NCBI GenBank assembly: GCA_963742205.1
Contig: CAVUKZ010000010.1
Span: 418,649 to 482,648 of the forward strand
Source of the DNA: WHSW01 sp963742205
GTDB lineage: Bacteria > Actinomycetota > Thermoleophilia > Solirubrobacterales > 70-9
Reading direction: 5' to 3'
Length of the DNA stretch: 64,000 bases
Of this stretch, positions 36,010-44,430 are shown in pieces. Every line of letters begins with the position of its first letter. Position 1 is the stretch's first letter. A program made the translations under genes and the position numbers. The notes under the pieces were generated by a model. That model was not told the origin of the DNA. It searched no databases and saw only the letters and a list, made by a program, of their open reading frames with translations.

Positions 36010-36018
36010 GTCCCGAGG

Positions 36019-37254
36019 TTAGTCGGAGGGCAACGCCGCCCTGCGGCGCTCGAGGAAGGCGCGCTCGACCGGGTTGGCCGCGAGCTCCGTCGCTCGCTCG
36101 TAGGCGCCGGCCGCCTCCGGGCGCCCGAGCCGCCGCAGCAGGTCGGCGCGCGCCGCGTGGTACGGCCCGTAGTCGTCCAGGCCCTGGATCTCGTCCACGA
36201 GCTCGAGCCCGGCCGCCGGCCCGTCGGCCATCGCCACGGCGACGGCGCGGTTGAGCTCGATCACCGGTGACGGATCGAGCTCGGCGAGCCAGGCATAGAG
36301 CCGCACGATCCGCTCCCAGTCGGTGTCCTCGGCTCGCTCGGCTCGCGAGTGCTCGGCGGCGATCGAGGCCTGGACGATGTACGGCCGTGGTCCGGCCCGG
36401 CGCGCCCCCTCCACCAGTTCGAGGCCCTCGGCGATCCGCTCGCGGTCCCACAGCGACCGGTCCTGGCGGTCGAGCAGGACGAGCTCGCCGTCGGCGTCCG
36501 TGCGCGCGCCACGGCGGGAATCGTGGAGCAGCATCAGCGCCAGCAGGGCCGCCACCTCCGGCTCGGTGGGCATCAGCTCGCGCAGCACGCGGGCGAGCCG
36601 GATCGCGTCGTCGCAGAGCTCGGCCCGGACGAGGCCCTCCGCGCTCGAGGCAACGTAGCCCTCGTTGAAGATCAGGTACAGCGTCGCGAGCACCGAGCCC
36701 AGGCGCTCGCCGAGGCGGTCCGGGTCGGGCACCTCGTACGGGATCCGCGCGTCGCGGATCTTGCGCTTCGCCCGCACGAGGCGCTGCGCCATCGTCGTCT
36801 CGGCGACCAGGAACGCGTGCGCGATCTCAGCCGTGCTCAGGCCGCCTAGCGTGCGCAGGGTGAGCGCAATCCGCGCCTCCGGGGCGAGCGCCGGATGACA
36901 GCAGGTGAAGATCAGCCGCAGCCGGTCGTCGGGGAAGTCGACGGCTTCGGCCCCCTCCTCCTCCCCGTCCTCCGTCGCGCGCAGGCGTTCGAGCGCCTCG
37001 ACCTCAGGACGCTTGGCCTCCAGGGTGCGCTCGCGGCGCAGCCGGTCGATCGCCTTGTTGCGCGCAACGCGGGTGATCCAGGCGCCGGGGTTGGCCGGGA
37101 CGCCGTCACGGGGCCACCGCTCGAGCGCGACGACGAACGCCTCCTGCACCGCCTCCTCGGCGGCATCGAAGTCGCCGAGCGCGCGGATCAGGGACGCGAC
37201 CGCCCGTCCCGACTCATGCCGGAACAGGCGGTCGACGACGACCTGATCGTCTAC
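36019..37254 (-). CDS. ECF sigma factor with C-terminal DUF6596/TPR-like domain (ECF42 type)
   Basis: 411 residues if the frame opens at 37254. Region 2 (LFRHESGRAVASLIRALGDFDAAEEAVQEAFVVALERWP) and region 4 (TLGGLSTAEIAHAFLVAETTMAQRLVRAKRKI) are followed by a ~230-residue helical extension with DUF6596 features (YLIFNEGYVAS, LCDDAIRLARVL, LNRAVAVAMADGPAAGLELV). ECF42 genes typically sit next to DGPF proteins, as here. No ATG, GTG or TTG exists where the family starts: the codon overlapping the DGPF stop is GTA (GTAG, 37254-37251). Either an unusual start or one wrong base is likely. Confidence 0.8.
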   Translation of the reverse strand, partial: VDDQVVVDRLFRHESGRAVASLIRALGDFDAAEEAVQEAFVVALERWPRDGVPANPGAWITRVARNKAIDRLRRERTLEAKRPEVEALERLRATEDGEEEGAEAVDFPDDRLRLIFTCCHPALAPEARIALTLRTLGGLSTAEIAHAFLVAETTMAQRLVRAKRKIRDARIPYEVPDPDRLGERLGSVLATLYLIFNEGYVASSAEGLVRAELCDDAIRLARVLRELMPTEPEVAALLALMLLHDSRRGARTDADGELVLLDRQDRSLWDRERIAEGLELVEGARRAGPRPYIVQASIAAEHSRAERAEDTDWERIVRLYAWLAELDPSPVIELNRAVAVAMADGPAAGLELVDEIQGLDDYGPYHAARADLLRRLGRPEAAGAYERATELAANPVERAFLERRRAALPSD

Positions 37255-37643
37255 GAGCGCGCCTCCGCGGCGGCGGGCTCCTCGGCGCCGAAGCTCTCGT
37301 AGTCCATCACCGGACGGACCTCGATCGCCCCACCCGGCGCCGGCGCCTTCTTCGCCCAGTCGAGCGCCTCGTCGAGGTTCTCGCACTCGAGCAAGTAGAA
37401 GCCGCCGACCTGCTCCTTGGTCTCGGCGAACGGCCCGTCGGTGACCACCCGCTCGCCGTCGCCCTGGATCCGGATCGTGGTCGCGGTGGGGCTGTCCTGG
37501 AGCCCCTCGCCGGCGAGGAACACACCCGCGTCGCGCAGCGACTCGGTGTAGTCGTTCCACCGACCCAGCTGAGCACGCATCTCCTCGGGCGTGGCGTCGT
37601 CCCAGCGCCCTTCCTCGCGGATCAGCGTCAGCATGTACTTCAT
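37251..37643 (-). CDS. YCII-related (DGPF domain) protein
   Basis: 130 residues with MKYMLTLIREEG at the start and VVTDGPFAETKEQVGGFYLLEC (~67-88), the DGPF motif. DGPF proteins are conserved partners of ECF42 sigma factors, and the sigma gene follows directly. Their biochemical role is not established. A ribosome-binding site is not obvious. Confidence 0.85.
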   Translation of the reverse strand: MKYMLTLIREEGRWDDATPEEMRAQLGRWNDYTESLRDAGVFLAGEGLQDSPTATTIRIQGDGERVVTDGPFAETKEQVGGFYLLECENLDEALDWAKKAPAPGGAIEVRPVMDYESFGAEEPAAAEARS

Positions 37644-37701
37644 CTACGTCTCCTTGGCCTCGCGCGACCGCCGTCTGCGGCCGCTTTCACCCTAACGACG
37701 A

Positions 37702-38136
37702 ACGGAGCAAGCCGAGATCGACACCCTCGCCCACATTCGCAGCTACTACGAGGCCCTGAACACAGGGGACGTCGAGCTGGTCGCCTCGCACTTCACCGAC
37801 GACGCGACTCACTACTACACCCGCCTGGGCCCGCACCACGGGCGCGCGATCGCCGAGAACGCGCGCTGGGCGATCGACAACATCGACGGGCGGTGGTGGT
37901 ACGAGCACGGGCTCGCCGACGGCGACGAGGCCGTGATCGAGTGGACCATGACCTGGCGCGACCCGAAGTCGGGCGAGGCCCGGCTCAACCGTGGAACCGA
38001 GTGGTTCCGGCTCGAGGGCGGGCGCATCGCCGAGGTCCGCGCCTACCACCACGGGGACCGAAGCAACCCGCAGGGCGACCTGCTCGGCTTCGACTTCGCC
38101 GGCCGCGGCTACACGGTCCTCGAACCGGACGCCTAG
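37702..38136 (+). CDS. SnoaL/NTF2-like protein lacking a canonical start codon
   Basis: About 144 residues. The frame reads TEQAEIDTLAHIRSYYEAL, NTGDVELVASHFTDDATHYYTRLG, HHGRAIAENARW and WFRLEGGRIAEVRAYHH, the usual order of a SnoaL-like domain. It opens after a TAA at 37693 and contains no ATG/GTG/TTG before the conserved region; ACG at 37702 is the best-placed candidate. The next NTG start (ATG 37933) would remove half the domain. An ACG start or an ATG-to-ACG error are both possible. It ends immediately before the convergent gene stop. Confidence 0.6.
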   Translation, partial: TEQAEIDTLAHIRSYYEALNTGDVELVASHFTDDATHYYTRLGPHHGRAIAENARWAIDNIDGRWWYEHGLADGDEAVIEWTMTWRDPKSGEARLNRGTEWFRLEGGRIAEVRAYHHGDRSNPQGDLLGFDFAGRGYTVLEPDA

Positions 38137-39426
38137 CTACGGCTGGATCAGGTTCTCGTCGTCGGCGCCCTGGCGGCGCTCGTCGGATGCGATGCCCGCG
38201 AGGGTGTAGTTGCCCGACTTGCCGATGTCGGTGCTGAGCTTCACCACGTCGCCGGGCTCGACGTTCCCCAGGTTGAACTTGGAAGGCACGCCCACCGGGA
38301 TGTCGCGGCCCGCCTCGCGCAGGTCGTCGGCCGAGGCGATCAGGGTCCGGCTGCCGGTGCGGCAGACGCCCTCGACGATTGCCTCGACGTCGGTGGTCGT
38401 CTCGGTGGCGGCGTCGGTCCCCTCGTCGGCGGTCTCGTCAGCGGCGGCGCCGGTGTGGACCGTGCCGACCTGCTCGAGCGAGATCTTGGGCGGCTTCGGC
38501 AGCGCCGGCGGCTTGCCGCATCCCTCGCGTCCCGCGGGGGTCGGCGTGAGCTCGGTCGCGTTGTCGGCGAAGCGCGCCTCGAGCTGCACCGTGTCGCCGA
38601 GCTTCGGGGGCGTGCGCTGGTCGCCGCCGCGCACCAGCATCGAGACGCCGGGTGCCGACACGGTGTAGACGCCCGTCGCGGGATCGCGGAAGCTGATCTT
38701 GCCGCCGAACGAGACGCGCCCGCGCTTGCCGTCGCGAGTGCGGTTGCCCTCCTCGCCATAGGTGCCGTTGGCGAGCTGCAGCGCGTCGACCTCGACGTTC
38801 TGGCCGATGTCGGGAAGGTTGCCGGAGTGGATCGCGATCAGCTGATCGTCGGACGAGATCGTGTAGCTGCCGGCCTTCGGGTTCAGGTGCACGACGGTCC
38901 CGGCGAGCGCGGTCGATGTGTCCTCGGGAGTGGTCGTCGTCTGGTCGGTCGTGGTGTCCGTGGTCGTCGTCGTGTCCGTGATCGGCGGCGGCGTGTAGGA
39001 GGGCGTGGTGATCGGCGGCGGCGTGTAGGAGGGCGTCGTCGGCGGCGTGTAGGGCGGCGGCGTCGAGGATGTGTCCGGTGGGTTGAACGGAGGCACCTGG
39101 GAGTTGTCCGGTGGCTTCTGGCCCAGGCTGCTCGCCGGCGGCAGGTCGGGCCCGCCCTGCGGGGAGGCGTCGGCCGTGGTCGTGGTGCCGTCGTTCGGCG
39201 CCGGCACCTGGACGACCATCGGCTTGGTCGTCCCGAGGCTGCCCTGCGTGCCCGGGCCGATCGCGACCCCGACGAAGAGCCCGAAGCCGAGCGCGACCGC
39301 CGCCATCGGCGCCGTCCAGCGCCGATCGATCACGGGCAGCGCCGCCCATCGCAGGGAGGCGAAGCGCAGCGCCGTCCAGCGGTCGGGCTTGATCGGCCCG
39401 CGCACGAGCCGTCCGGGGAGCTTCAT
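38137..39426 (-). CDS. Membrane-anchored protein with Pro/Thr-rich stalk, DUF5666-like domains
   Basis: 429 residues. A basic cytoplasmic N-terminus (~1-38) and one membrane helix (~40-60) are followed by an extracellular stalk (~75-170) rich in Pro, Thr and Ser, partly made of a repeated SYTPPPIT unit. Two beta-rich segments follow (AGTVVHLNPKAGSYTISSDDQ and GGKISFRDPATGVYTVSAPG) that resemble repeated DUF5666-type OB folds. Three cysteines are in the mature part. Function unknown. Third gene of an operon with two zinc-ribbon proteins; ATGA overlap at 39426-39423. Confidence 0.6.
   Translation of the reverse strand: MKLPGRLVRGPIKPDRWTALRFASLRWAALPVIDRRWTAPMAAVALGFGLFVGVAIGPGTQGSLGTTKPMVVQVPAPNDGTTTTADASPQGGPDLPPASSLGQKPPDNSQVPPFNPPDTSSTPPPYTPPTTPSYTPPPITTPSYTPPPITDTTTTTDTTTDQTTTTPEDTSTALAGTVVHLNPKAGSYTISSDDQLIAIHSGNLPDIGQNVEVDALQLANGTYGEEGNRTRDGKRGRVSFGGKISFRDPATGVYTVSAPGVSMLVRGGDQRTPPKLGDTVQLEARFADNATELTPTPAGREGCGKPPALPKPPKISLEQVGTVHTGAAADETADEGTDAATETTTDVEAIVEGVCRTGSRTLIASADDLREAGRDIPVGVPSKFNLGNVEPGDVVKLSTDIGKSGNYTLAGIASDERRQGADDENLIQP
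38978..39036. repeat. 30-bp tandem repeat in the stalk of the membrane protein
   Basis: Two nearly perfect 30-bp units (first at 38978-39007, second at 39008-39036) encode repeated SYTPPPIT-like peptides. The unit keeps the reading frame, so copy-number change would alter stalk length. Confidence 0.75.
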
Positions 39427-40319
39427 CGCGAGCCTCCGTCGGCGGAGGACTGCTGCGCGCCGACGTCCTTCGGCTCCGGCGCCGGGGCAACCCGCGTGGG
39501 CGCGTCAGCGGCCGGCCCCTGCGGTGCCGGGGCCGGCGAGCTCGGGGTCGGAGCGGGAGTGGCGGCCGGGGTCGGCGCGGGAGTCGCCGGCTGCTCCGCC
39601 GACGGGGCGGGCGCCGCGGGCTGGGGGGCGGCGGGCTGCGGGGCCGGGGGCTGCGGCGCGACCGCCGGGGCGGACGCCGCCTGGTGCAGGCTGCGCGTGA
39701 GCGGCGCGCCGCACCGGCCGCAGTACGCGGCGTCGAGCCGCGCCGGCGAGCCGCACGACGGGCAGCGGGCGCCCGGCTCGCTCGTCGCGATCCCAAGTGC
39801 GCGCTCCACCGCGGTCAGCTCCAAGTCCACGGCCTGTAGCTTCGCAGCTTGGCGGGCGACAAGATCGGGGCGAAACTGGTCGCGCGTCGCCATCTCGTAC
39901 ACGAGGCCGCCGAGGTCGGACTGCTGCTGGGCGAACTCGCGCGAGAGCTGCTCGCGCCGGCTGGCGAGCAGCCCCGCATCGGCCTGCGGAGCGCCCTGGG
40001 CCGCGACGGGGCTCGGGGCGGCCGCGGCCGGCGTCGGCTGGGCTTGGGCCTGCGCCGGGGGCTGCGCAGGCGCGGCGGCCTGCGGAGCCGGCGCGGGGGC
40101 TGCGCGCGGCTTGCGTCGCAGACCACGGCGCTTCTTCGGCTTCGCGGGCTGCGCCTGCGGGGTCGGAGCGGGAGCCGGAGCCGCGCCCGGGGTTGGCTGA
40201 GCGGGCGTCGCCGGCGCGGTGGCGTTCTGCGCCGCGGCAGGCGGCGGCGCTGCGCCCGGGCGGGGGCGCGGCCGGGTCTTGAAGTACGGCTTCAGCCGCT
40301 CGATCACGCTCGGGCTCAT
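39423..40319 (-). CDS. Zinc-ribbon protein with Ala/Pro-rich arms and a coiled coil
   Basis: 298 residues. Ala/Pro/Gln-rich low complexity covers ~20-113 and ~212-290. In between are a basic patch (KPKKRRGLRRK, ~61-71), a helical coiled-coil segment (~115-178) and one zinc ribbon with Cys186, Cys189, Cys200 and Cys203. No membrane helix. Composition is strongly biased, so homology by sequence will be weak. The start overlaps the stop of the upstream gene (40316-40319) and its stop overlaps the next start: an operon of three. Confidence 0.6.
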   Translation of the reverse strand: MSPSVIERLKPYFKTRPRPRPGAAPPPAAAQNATAPATPAQPTPGAAPAPAPTPQAQPAKPKKRRGLRRKPRAAPAPAPQAAAPAQPPAQAQAQPTPAAAAPSPVAAQGAPQADAGLLASRREQLSREFAQQQSDLGGLVYEMATRDQFRPDLVARQAAKLQAVDLELTAVERALGIATSEPGARCPSCGSPARLDAAYCGRCGAPLTRSLHQAASAPAVAPQPPAPQPAAPQPAAPAPSAEQPATPAPTPAATPAPTPSSPAPAPQGPAADAPTRVAPAPEPKDVGAQQSSADGGSR

Positions 40320-41127
40320 TTCTCCGACTCCGTGACACCGCCGGTCGGCTGCAACAGCTCGCTCGGGTCCGTGACCTCGCCGGTCGACCCGAGGTCGGGG
40401 CTGAGGTTGGATTGCGGGACCGAGCTCGCCCCTGAGTCGCCCTTGCCGGAGACCTCGATGACCTGGGCGTTGGGGACGCTGTCCCCGAGGTCACCGAGCG
40501 CCGCCTCGGCGTCCTTGCGGTTGTCGTAGACGCCCGAGTAGATGATGTAGTTCCCGGGCGGGAGGCTCGAATACAGGTCGGAGTCGAGGACCGACGGCGT
40601 CCGAAGCACCCTCGTCGATCGCCGTCTGCTTCGCGGCGTCGACGGACTCCGGCGTGGCGCTCGACTTGCCGATCGAGCTGACCTGGATCGTGAACCCGTT
40701 GGTCCCGGACGGCCACTCGCTCGTCACCGAACTCGGCGTCGTCTGGCCGCCGCCGCCGGACTCCGTGCCGGTGCTCAGCGTCGAGGTGGTCCCGCCCTCC
40801 CCGACCTGCACGACCGGAGCGGGCGTCGTCTGGTCGTTGGAATCGCCGCGGCCGATGAGCACGCCGATGAGCAACATTCCGCCCAGGAGCGCGATCCCGA
40901 TCACGGCGGCGAGCGGCGAGACGTCAGCCGGGCGCCCCTGCTGCTGGGGCTGGGCGGCCGGCTCGGCAGGCCGGCGGCGAGATCGGCACGCGTGGATCGC
41001 CGCGGCGGGTGCCGCAGGCAAGGCAATAACGCTGATCGGGCGCCATCGGAGCGCCGCAGTTGGCGCACGTGGCGCTCGCGGCCGGCGGTGGCGCTGCAGG
41101 CGCGGACGGCTGGTCGGCGGGAGCCAT
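40316..41127 (-). CDS. Zinc-ribbon, single-pass membrane protein with SPOR-like domain (two frameshifts)
   Basis: About 269 residues once two one-base shifts are corrected (near 40972 and 40604). N-terminal zinc ribbon with Cys21, Cys24, Cys35 and Cys38, a Pro/Gln-rich linker, one membrane helix (LAAVIGIALLGGMLLIGVLIG), then an extracellular part with FTIQVSSIGKSSATPESVDAAKQ and NYIIYSGVYDNRKDAEAALGDL. The last two segments are the two halves of a SPOR-like fold, which binds denuded peptidoglycan glycans in other bacteria. That suggests a cell-wall role for the operon; the assignment rests on pattern only. Confidence 0.6.
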
Positions 41128-41197
41128 CAGAGGTATTCAACAGACTCCGGACCGTGTTGTTCCGCTAGGCGGGTCCGACGGTAGTCTGAGCCGCTCG

Positions 41198-42376
41198 ATG
41201 GCGGTGATCAAGGACGGGGGCGTGCGGGCGAACCTGCCGCCGTTCACCGACGAGCACACGCAGCTCCGCGAGACGATCGGCCGGTGGGTGCGCGAGGAGA
41301 TCGCGCCACACGTGGACGAGTGGGAGCGCGCGCGAGAATTCCCGCGCGAGCTCTACGAGCGCGCCGCGGAGCTCGGCTTCCTCGGGCTCAAGTACCCGGT
41401 GGAGCTCGGTGGCCAGGGCGGTGACTGCGTCCACGACGCAGTGTGGGCGGAGGAGCTGGCGGCCGCGGGCGCCTCGGGCGGGGTCGGCGCCGGCCTCGGC
41501 GCTCACACCGGGATCGCCACCCCGCCCGTGTTCAGGTTCGGAAGCGCCGAGCAGCACGAGCGCTACCTGCGTCCGGCGATCGCCGGCCGGAAGATCGCCG
41601 CCCTTGGGATTACGGAACCCGGTGCCGGCTCCGACGTCGCGTCGATCCGCACCGAGGCACGCAAGGTCGACGGCGGCTACGTCGTCAACGGCTCGAAGAC
41701 CTTCATCACCAACGGCGTCCGCGCCGACTTCCTCGTCTGCGCCGTGAAGACGACCCCAGAGGGCGGACACCAGGGGATCTCGTTCCTGATCCTGGAGCGC
41801 GACATGCCCGGCTACGAGGTCACTCGCAAGCTCGAGAAGATGGGCTGGCACTCCTCCGACACCGGCGAGCTCAGCTTCACCGACGTCGAGGTTCCGGACG
41901 CGAACCTGCTGGGCGAGGAGAACCGCGGCTTCTATCTGATCATGGAGAACTTCGCCTGGGAGCGGCTGCTGATGGCGCTCGGGGCGTGCGGCGCGATGCG
42001 GCGCCTGCTGGCGACCGCGCTCGAGTACGCGGGCGAGCGGGAGGCCTTCGGCCGCCCGATCGGAAGCTTTCAAGCGATCCGCCACAAGGTCGCGGAGATC
42101 GGCGTCAAGGCCGAGGTCGGGCGGGCGCTGACGTACCACGCGCTTCGTCGCTACGCCGCTGGCGAGGAGGTGATCGCCGACGTGACCAAGGCGAAGCTCT
42201 ACACGCAGCGCGCCTGCGTCGAGGTCGCCGACGAGGTCCTGCAGATCCTCGGCGGCTACGGCTACATGCGCGAGTACGGGGTCGAGCGGGCGCTGCGCGA
42301 CGCCCGCCTGGGTCCGATCGGCGGCGGTACCGACGAGGTGATGAAGGAGATCCTGGGGCGCCAACTGGGACTGTGA
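41198..42376 (+). CDS. Acyl-CoA dehydrogenase
   Basis: 392 residues from ATG 41198. Motifs: LGITEPGAGSDVASIRTEA, GSKTFITNGVRADFLV, MGWHSSDTGELSF, WERLLMALGACGAMRRLL and ILGGYGYMREYGVERALRDA. It is most similar in layout to the enzyme at 33576 (same MGxHxSDTGELxF pattern), suggesting paralogues with different chain specificity. Starts 71 nt after the divergent zinc-ribbon operon; an SDR gene follows after 113 nt. Confidence 0.9.
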   Translation: MAVIKDGGVRANLPPFTDEHTQLRETIGRWVREEIAPHVDEWERAREFPRELYERAAELGFLGLKYPVELGGQGGDCVHDAVWAEELAAAGASGGVGAGLGAHTGIATPPVFRFGSAEQHERYLRPAIAGRKIAALGITEPGAGSDVASIRTEARKVDGGYVVNGSKTFITNGVRADFLVCAVKTTPEGGHQGISFLILERDMPGYEVTRKLEKMGWHSSDTGELSFTDVEVPDANLLGEENRGFYLIMENFAWERLLMALGACGAMRRLLATALEYAGEREAFGRPIGSFQAIRHKVAEIGVKAEVGRALTYHALRRYAAGEEVIADVTKAKLYTQRACVEVADEVLQILGGYGYMREYGVERALRDARLGPIGGGTDEVMKEILGRQLGL

Positions 42377-42489
42377 GCGGAGGCCGAAGGCCGAAGCGAG
42401 CCCGGCCGCCGTTGAGGCCGCTGGTCTGAGCGCATAGGCTGCGCGACCTCTACACCGACTGACGTAACGAACAGGAGCGAATCGAAGAC

Positions 42490-43320
42490 ATGGGATTGCT
42501 TGACGGCAAGGCCGCGATCGTCACCGGATCCGCGCGCGGCATCGGGCGGGCGACGGCGGAGCTCTTCGTCCAGCAGGGCGCGAAGGTCCTGATCAACGAC
42601 ATCGACGGCGACGTCGCCGAGCAGGCGGCGGCCGAGATCGACGGCGAGACGGCGGTCTTCGCCGGCGACCTGACCGAGCCCGGTGTCCCCGACGAACTGG
42701 TCAAGACCGCGGTGGACGCGTTCGGCGAGGTGGACATCATCGTCAACAACGCCGGCTACACCTGGGACGGGGTGGTTCACCGGATGACGGACGAGCAGTT
42801 CCAGGCGATGCTCGACATCCACACGATCGTGCCGTTCCGCATCGTGCGCGCGATCGCCCCCCACTGGCGCGAAGCGGCCAAGGCCGAGCAGGCGGAGGGC
42901 AAGGAGCGCTTCCGCAAGATCGTCAACGTCTCCTCGATCTCCGGCACGATGGGCAACGCGGGCCAGGTCAACTACTCCTCGGCCAAGGCCGGGGTCGTCG
43001 GGCTCACGAAGACCCTCGCGAAGGAGTGGGGCCAGTTCAAGATCAACGTCAACGCTGTCGCCTTCGGCTTCGTCGAGACGCGCCTCACCCAGGCGAAGGA
43101 GAAGGGCGAGCAGCTCGAGACCGCCACCGGCGAGAAGGTGGACCTCGGGATCCCGGAGCAGATGCGCGCGATGGCGACGATGGTGATCCCGCTCGGGCGC
43201 CCCGCACAGCCCGAGGAGGCCGCGGGCCCGGTGCTCTTCCTCTGCTCCTCCCTCGCCGACTACGTCCACGGGCAGACCGTGAACGTCACCGGCGGCCAGT
43301 TCGGGGGCATGTACACCTAG
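42490..43320 (+). CDS. SDR family 3-oxoacyl reductase (FabG-like)
   Basis: 276 residues. TGSARGIGRA (cofactor), NNAGYTWDG, and the catalytic VNVSSISG with YSSAKAG are all present. A 20-residue insertion rich in Glu/Lys (REAAKAEQAEGKERFRK) lies before the catalytic Ser and another near ~205, seen in actinobacterial beta-oxidation SDRs. It probably interconverts 3-hydroxy- and 3-oxoacyl-CoA rather than acting in fatty-acid synthesis, judging by the acyl-CoA dehydrogenase genes on both sides. A GGAGC ribosome site is nearby. Confidence 0.85.
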   Translation: MGLLDGKAAIVTGSARGIGRATAELFVQQGAKVLINDIDGDVAEQAAAEIDGETAVFAGDLTEPGVPDELVKTAVDAFGEVDIIVNNAGYTWDGVVHRMTDEQFQAMLDIHTIVPFRIVRAIAPHWREAAKAEQAEGKERFRKIVNVSSISGTMGNAGQVNYSSAKAGVVGLTKTLAKEWGQFKINVNAVAFGFVETRLTQAKEKGEQLETATGEKVDLGIPEQMRAMATMVIPLGRPAQPEEAAGPVLFLCSSLADYVHGQTVNVTGGQFGGMYT

Positions 43321-44042
43321 TGGACGACCAGACCGCCCGGCGCGCCGCCTCCTTCGGCTCCGAGGCCCAGGCGTACGAGCTCGGGCGGCCCCCGTATCCG
43401 CGCGAGGCGATCGAGTTCTGCATCGGCGACCGCCCGCAGCGCGTCCTGGACCTCGGGGCCGGCACGGGAAAGCTGGCGGCGGCGTTGCTCGCGCTCGGCC
43501 ATGAGGTCGTCGCGGTCGAGCCCCTCGAGGCGATGCGCGCCCTGATCCCCGCCGCCGCCGAGGCCCTCGACGGCTCCGCTGAGGCGATCCCGCTCGCGGA
43601 CGAGAGCGTCGACGCGGTCGTCGTCGGACAGGCCTTCCACTGGTTCGAGCAGCACGCGGCGCTCGGCGAGATCGTCCGCGTGCTCCGCCCCGGTGGGCGG
43701 CTCGGCCTGCTCTGGAATCTGCTCGACGACGAGGTGCCGTGGGTCGCTGCCGTCGCCGACGCGTTCGACGCGGAGGACCGCGCGAGCGTCACCGGCAACC
43801 TGGAGGTTCCAGTCGGCGAGGTCGCCGCCCTGGCCGAGCCAAGCACGGAGCGTTTCCGGCACCTGCACGCGACCGACGCCGAGGGCTTGATCGCCAACGT
43901 GGCCTCGCGCAGCACGTTGATCGTGGCCGACGAGCAGCGCCGGCGTGAGGTCCTCGACCGGATCAGGATCCTGGCGCCGGCCGGGTCCTTCGACGTGCCC
44001 TACATCTGCGTTGCCTGGCGCTCGGCTCGCGAGCCGAACTGA
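43320..44042 (+). CDS. Class I SAM-dependent methyltransferase
   Basis: 240 residues from GTG 43320, which overlaps the SDR stop (TAGTG). Motif I is VLDLGAGTGKLAAALLALG, followed by VVAVEPLEAMRALIP (acidic ribose-binding residue), DAVVVGQAFHWF (motif II) and VLRPGGRLGLLWN (motif III), the Methyltransf_11 type. The FHWF motif is common in the small actinobacterial members. Substrate unknown. Confidence 0.85.
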   Translation: MDDQTARRAASFGSEAQAYELGRPPYPREAIEFCIGDRPQRVLDLGAGTGKLAAALLALGHEVVAVEPLEAMRALIPAAAEALDGSAEAIPLADESVDAVVVGQAFHWFEQHAALGEIVRVLRPGGRLGLLWNLLDDEVPWVAAVADAFDAEDRASVTGNLEVPVGEVAALAEPSTERFRHLHATDAEGLIANVASRSTLIVADEQRRREVLDRIRILAPAGSFDVPYICVAWRSAREPN

Positions 44043-44046
44043 ACCA

Positions 44047-44412
44047 CTACTCGAGCAGCTCGGTGTCGGCGTCCGCGTAGGGCGGCGCCGAGCAGCACAG
44101 CACCACCAGGGGGTCGGCGCCCGGGTTGAAGAGCTTGTGCGGGGCGCCGGGCGCGATCAGCACGCAATCGCCGGCTCGGACGTCGAACCGCTCGTCGCCG
44201 AGTTGCATCGACCCCGAGCCATCCGTGAAGAGGTAGATCTCCTCGCTGCGGTGGTGGCGGTGAGCGATCGTCTCGCCTCCGGCCGCGACGATGGCCTCGG
44301 CCACCGACTGGTTGCGGGCGCCGTCGCCGACCTGGATCAACTCGCGCACCTCGGAGCCGTCCAGGGTCCGAAACGGTGGCTTGTCTACACGGCGAACGGG
44401 CACCGCAATCAA
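44047..44412 (-). CDS. Cupin-domain protein
   Basis: 121 residues, a single beta-barrel cupin. Motif 1 reads ETIAHRHHRSEEIYLFTDGSG and motif 2 AGDCVLIAPGAPHKLFNPG, giving His/His/Glu/His metal ligands. Such small cupins are dioxygenases, isomerases or binding proteins; the reaction cannot be assigned. It converges with the methyltransferase (4 nt apart) and is divergent from the next acyl-CoA dehydrogenase (18 nt). Confidence 0.8.
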   Translation of the reverse strand: MIAVPVRRVDKPPFRTLDGSEVRELIQVGDGARNQSVAEAIVAAGGETIAHRHHRSEEIYLFTDGSGSMQLGDERFDVRAGDCVLIAPGAPHKLFNPGADPLVVLCCSAPPYADADTELLE

Positions 44413-44430
44413 TCATCTAGCCTGCCGCCC

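Noticed and set aside
38960..39070. Possible CRISPR-like repeat
   Set aside because: The 30-bp units are adjacent without spacers, in frame, and encode a proline/threonine stalk inside a gene.
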